A stretch of 64,000 bases of DNA from Alcanivorax nanhaiticus (lineage in GTDB: Bacteria > Pseudomonadota > Gammaproteobacteria > Pseudomonadales > Alcanivoracaceae), in the NCBI RefSeq assembly GCF_000756665.1, contig NZ_ARXV01000001.1:372001-436000 (forward strand), written 5' to 3'. Each line of letters starts with the position of its first letter. The stretch's first letter is position 1. The position numbers were made by a program, and so were the translations under genes. Shown here one piece after another: positions 62,001-64,000 of this stretch. The notes below the pieces were generated by a model. That model did not search any database. It had not been told where the DNA came from and was given only the letters and a program-made list of their open reading frames with translations.

Positions 62001-63668
62001 ATGAAGAATCTAATCGGCTTGGTAGTGGGCATCGCCATTATCTACCTTGGTGTTACCTACATTCAGGCCCGTGATCCAAAAACGTTCATTGAAGGGTATA
62101 AGGACTGCTCCGATCCTGGCTGTATTGCCATTATTCTTCGGGCTTGGCAGGCCGACGAAGTCTATACCTCTGTCATTTCAGACGAGGACAGAGTGAACAG
62201 CAAAGGGAAAGCGCTGAATAACCTGACAGGCTTCCTGATCCAGGATCGCGCCAATTTCCACCGCTTTGACAAGATCGATGAAGATGATGACCCTGATGAG
62301 ATCTTCACCACGCCGGAAGCTCGCTCCCGGATGCCAGCAATGATCAATGCCGGTTATCTGGACCCCGATGTTGAAAGTAAATCGCGGACAAAAAACCGTA
62401 CTGTCGGCGTACGGGTCTTTGTCTTCGGTGATCAGATCGTCGCCACTGAAGACCGTAGTTTTGAAGCCAAAAAACGCAAAGAGATAATTTATGCGGCCTT
62501 GAAAGCGGTAAACGAAGAACGCAGAAAAGAACGGGAAGCACGATCCACAACCCCCTCTACAGATAGAGAGACACAGGCGAACCGCTCCACAGCGCAGCCC
62601 ACACCCACACAATCCATTACGCTCATTTCTTCCTCACCAAGAGACTTCCACTACCGCCATAGCTACAACGGTGAAATCGTCGGGGTTAGCAGCGACTATC
62701 GCAAAGTGATCAAAATCGTCCCCGGCCAGGGCCATGCGGTGCTGTATAAGGAAACACGGGCCGACTACAGGCTCAAGAATGCGGTACTACTCGCCAGTGG
62801 CAGCGTGCTGGTTTCGGTAGAGATCGCTGGCTGTAGCACCTGCCATGGCCTGCTCAAACTGGATGGTAACCATCCCACATGGATCCAGAAAGGCCCCTCG
62901 CCGAACCCGAAAGGCGTTTTCGAAAAGCAGCATGCAGACAATCAGTCTATTCAACGGTTGGCTCCATCGGGGGACGGTTCAGCACTGATCAAATACACAA
63001 GACACGCAGCACCAAACAGCCATCAAAGCCAAACCACACGACATATTGATCTGATTCACCATAGCGGAGATATCATCAAGCTGTTTAAAAACAGGAGTCT
63101 GGACCTGGGGGTTGAGGGGGATATTCTGGTGTCAAAAAGTGGCGGCCGGGCTCATTCTCACTGGGTTGTGCAAGGCAGAAAGGCCGTTCACTTCTACGAT
63201 GACCAAAGAGGCAACCAGCTTTATCGGCCGGAATTCCACGCCGGCTCGGTACTGTATACCAATGAGAGCGGCGAACTGGTTTTCTTTGACGGCCAACGTA
63301 ATCACCAACTTGGCCTCGCCAAGAGCTTTAGGGAAAAAGCGCTTGATCCTACTGGGAAATCCGTTGCCCTCGTCAGAACCATTAGCAACCAGACACCGGG
63401 TAGCGAGTGCTCACGGGTTTGCTATCTGATCGAACGCTACAGTAACGGGCAGAACCAGATAGTGGCTCAGGAAAACACGAGCATGAATGGTTTCCTGATC
63501 GCCAACGGCAATATCTATTACTCCATGAACAGAGGCATCACCGGTTATCAAGGTAACAAAAAGGACTATTTCAAAGGCTACCCTGCTTTACCTGACATCC
63601 CCCTGAAGAATGGTCAAATTATTCTGGAGCGAGAACAAGGAGTGTACCCCAAACCGGTAGGCTTCTGA
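62001..63668 (+). CDS. Unrecognised membrane-anchored protein
   Basis: 555 residues with AGGGGGG before the ATG. An N-terminal helix (LIGLVVGIAIIYLGVTYI) probably anchors it; a linker of about 30 residues rich in Thr, Ser and Gln (near residues 185-210) separates an N-terminal domain from a C-terminal one with beta-propeller-like periodicity (repeated xxGxxLVxx strands). One CSTCH site (AGCSTCHGLL) could bind a c-type haem or be chance. Paired Cys lie near CSRVCYL. I do not recognise it. Confidence 0.6.
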   Translation: MKNLIGLVVGIAIIYLGVTYIQARDPKTFIEGYKDCSDPGCIAIILRAWQADEVYTSVISDEDRVNSKGKALNNLTGFLIQDRANFHRFDKIDEDDDPDEIFTTPEARSRMPAMINAGYLDPDVESKSRTKNRTVGVRVFVFGDQIVATEDRSFEAKKRKEIIYAALKAVNEERRKEREARSTTPSTDRETQANRSTAQPTPTQSITLISSSPRDFHYRHSYNGEIVGVSSDYRKVIKIVPGQGHAVLYKETRADYRLKNAVLLASGSVLVSVEIAGCSTCHGLLKLDGNHPTWIQKGPSPNPKGVFEKQHADNQSIQRLAPSGDGSALIKYTRHAAPNSHQSQTTRHIDLIHHSGDIIKLFKNRSLDLGVEGDILVSKSGGRAHSHWVVQGRKAVHFYDDQRGNQLYRPEFHAGSVLYTNESGELVFFDGQRNHQLGLAKSFREKALDPTGKSVALVRTISNQTPGSECSRVCYLIERYSNGQNQIVAQENTSMNGFLIANGNIYYSMNRGITGYQGNKKDYFKGYPALPDIPLKNGQIILEREQGVYPKPVGF

Positions 63669-63701
63669 TCCAGGCATCAGGTCCTGACCCTCCTCGTCTT
63701 T

Positions 63702-63753
63702 GGCTGACAACTTCCCGCATTACCGTAATCGTGACACGGGAAGCTTGTCAGCC
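63702..63753. other. Long hairpin after the unrecognised gene
   Basis: GGCTGACAACTTCCCG faces CGGGAAGCTTGTCAGCC across about 20 bases. The stem is long and lacks a T run. It is likely a terminator or repeat between convergent genes. Confidence 0.5.
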
Positions 63754-63812
63754 ATCGCCCGCTTTTGCATCAGGCGGGCCAGACTCTCCATGAAAAACCG
63801 CACGAAATAACG

Positions 63813-64000
63813 CTATAACATCTCTACAAAGCCATTCCTGGCAGCAACCCTGCCCAACCACGCCTGTATCGCAGGGTACCCACCAAGATCAAAACCTCCC
63901 TCATGCGCAACATGGGTATAGGCATACAGTGAGATATCTGCCGTCGTCATCTTATTACCCGTCAGATAGTCACTGCGCTGGAGCTGGCCTTCCATGACTT
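63813..64000 (-). CDS. Glutathione S-transferase-family protein, C-terminal part
   Basis: The frame is open to the window edge; about 62 C-terminal residues are present. MEGQLQRSDYLTGNKMTTADISLYAYTHVAHEGGFDL is the helical-domain motif of this family (NxMTxADIxLY). The Met at 63995 is probably internal. The N-terminal thioredoxin-like domain lies outside, so class and active residue are unknown. Confidence 0.8.
   Translation of the reverse strand, partial: VMEGQLQRSDYLTGNKMTTADISLYAYTHVAHEGGFDLGGYPAIQAWLGRVAARNGFVEML

Overview
The window looks like chromosomal DNA of a gammaproteobacterium of the Alcanivorax type (an inference from gene content, since no database was searched). The supporting content is a set of fatty-acid and acyl-CoA enzymes (paired acyl-CoA dehydrogenases, FadH, FadI-like thiolase, long FabG4-like reductase, a membrane fatty-acid/sterol hydroxylase-like protein), System I cytochrome c maturation, QueF, NtrC/sigma-54 nitrogen control and an oxygen-linked methionine synthase. 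Codon use and GC content look even across the window. I saw no transposase, phage gene or CRISPR array.

Layout. 1-7.9 kb: the 3' end of mnmH, an acyl-CoA dehydrogenase pair, a GGDEF enzyme, an ArsR regulator with a membrane protein, a divergent Old Yellow Enzyme, and a secreted protein. 8-15.6 kb: fadH with a divergent TetR regulator, a lone molybdopterin oxidoreductase, an alpha/beta hydrolase and a LuxR regulator. 15.6-18.3 kb: a PepSY-PepSY-response regulator-histidine kinase operon. 18.4-24.9 kb: thiolase and FabG4-like reductase (divergent), hydroxylase and LysR (divergent), FxsA and an RDD protein. 25-32 kb: two secondary transporters, a DUF4870-type protein, queF, a YadGH-type ABC exporter and a histidine phosphatase. 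32.3-32.5 kb: tRNA-Glu and tRNA-Gly. 32.6-37.1 kb: a glutathione transferase, two membrane proteins and a RimK-like ligase. 37.4-40.1 kb: ccmABCDE. 40.2-43.9 kb: small proteins (lipocalin, CYTH phosphatase, lipoprotein) and a guanidine-II riboswitch with sugE. 43.9-48.6 kb: metR divergent from mesX-mesD-flavin reductase, then a TauE-type permease. 48.9-60.4 kb: a minus-strand nitrate-linked cluster. 60.7-64 kb: an MFS transporter, an unrecognised protein and a partial glutathione transferase.

The most coherent system is the nitrate-linked cluster. A sigma-54 promoter and a two-hexaloop ANTAR leader with an overlapping terminator precede nrtABC. Then come a porin, a fusion of a NirB-like flavoprotein/[2Fe-2S] module to a two-haem membrane cytochrome b, an 11-haem c-type cytochrome, a one-haem lipoprotein and a globin. 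The sensor pair NasT and NasS has its own sigma-54 promoter and encloses an unlisted 50-residue basic reading frame. Neither nitrate reductase nor sirohaem nitrite reductase is in the window. The membrane part therefore looks like a route for electrons from NAD(P)H to the periplasm, with an unknown acceptor.

A second pattern is a family of intergenic nested palindromes. Their arms are arrays of degenerate 7-bp units (GTTGAAA, GTTAACA or GTTNCGA types), facing each other across GC-rich hairpins or other sequence. At least five fuller copies and several fragments occur, mostly between gene ends, and some supply the stop codon of the neighbouring gene.
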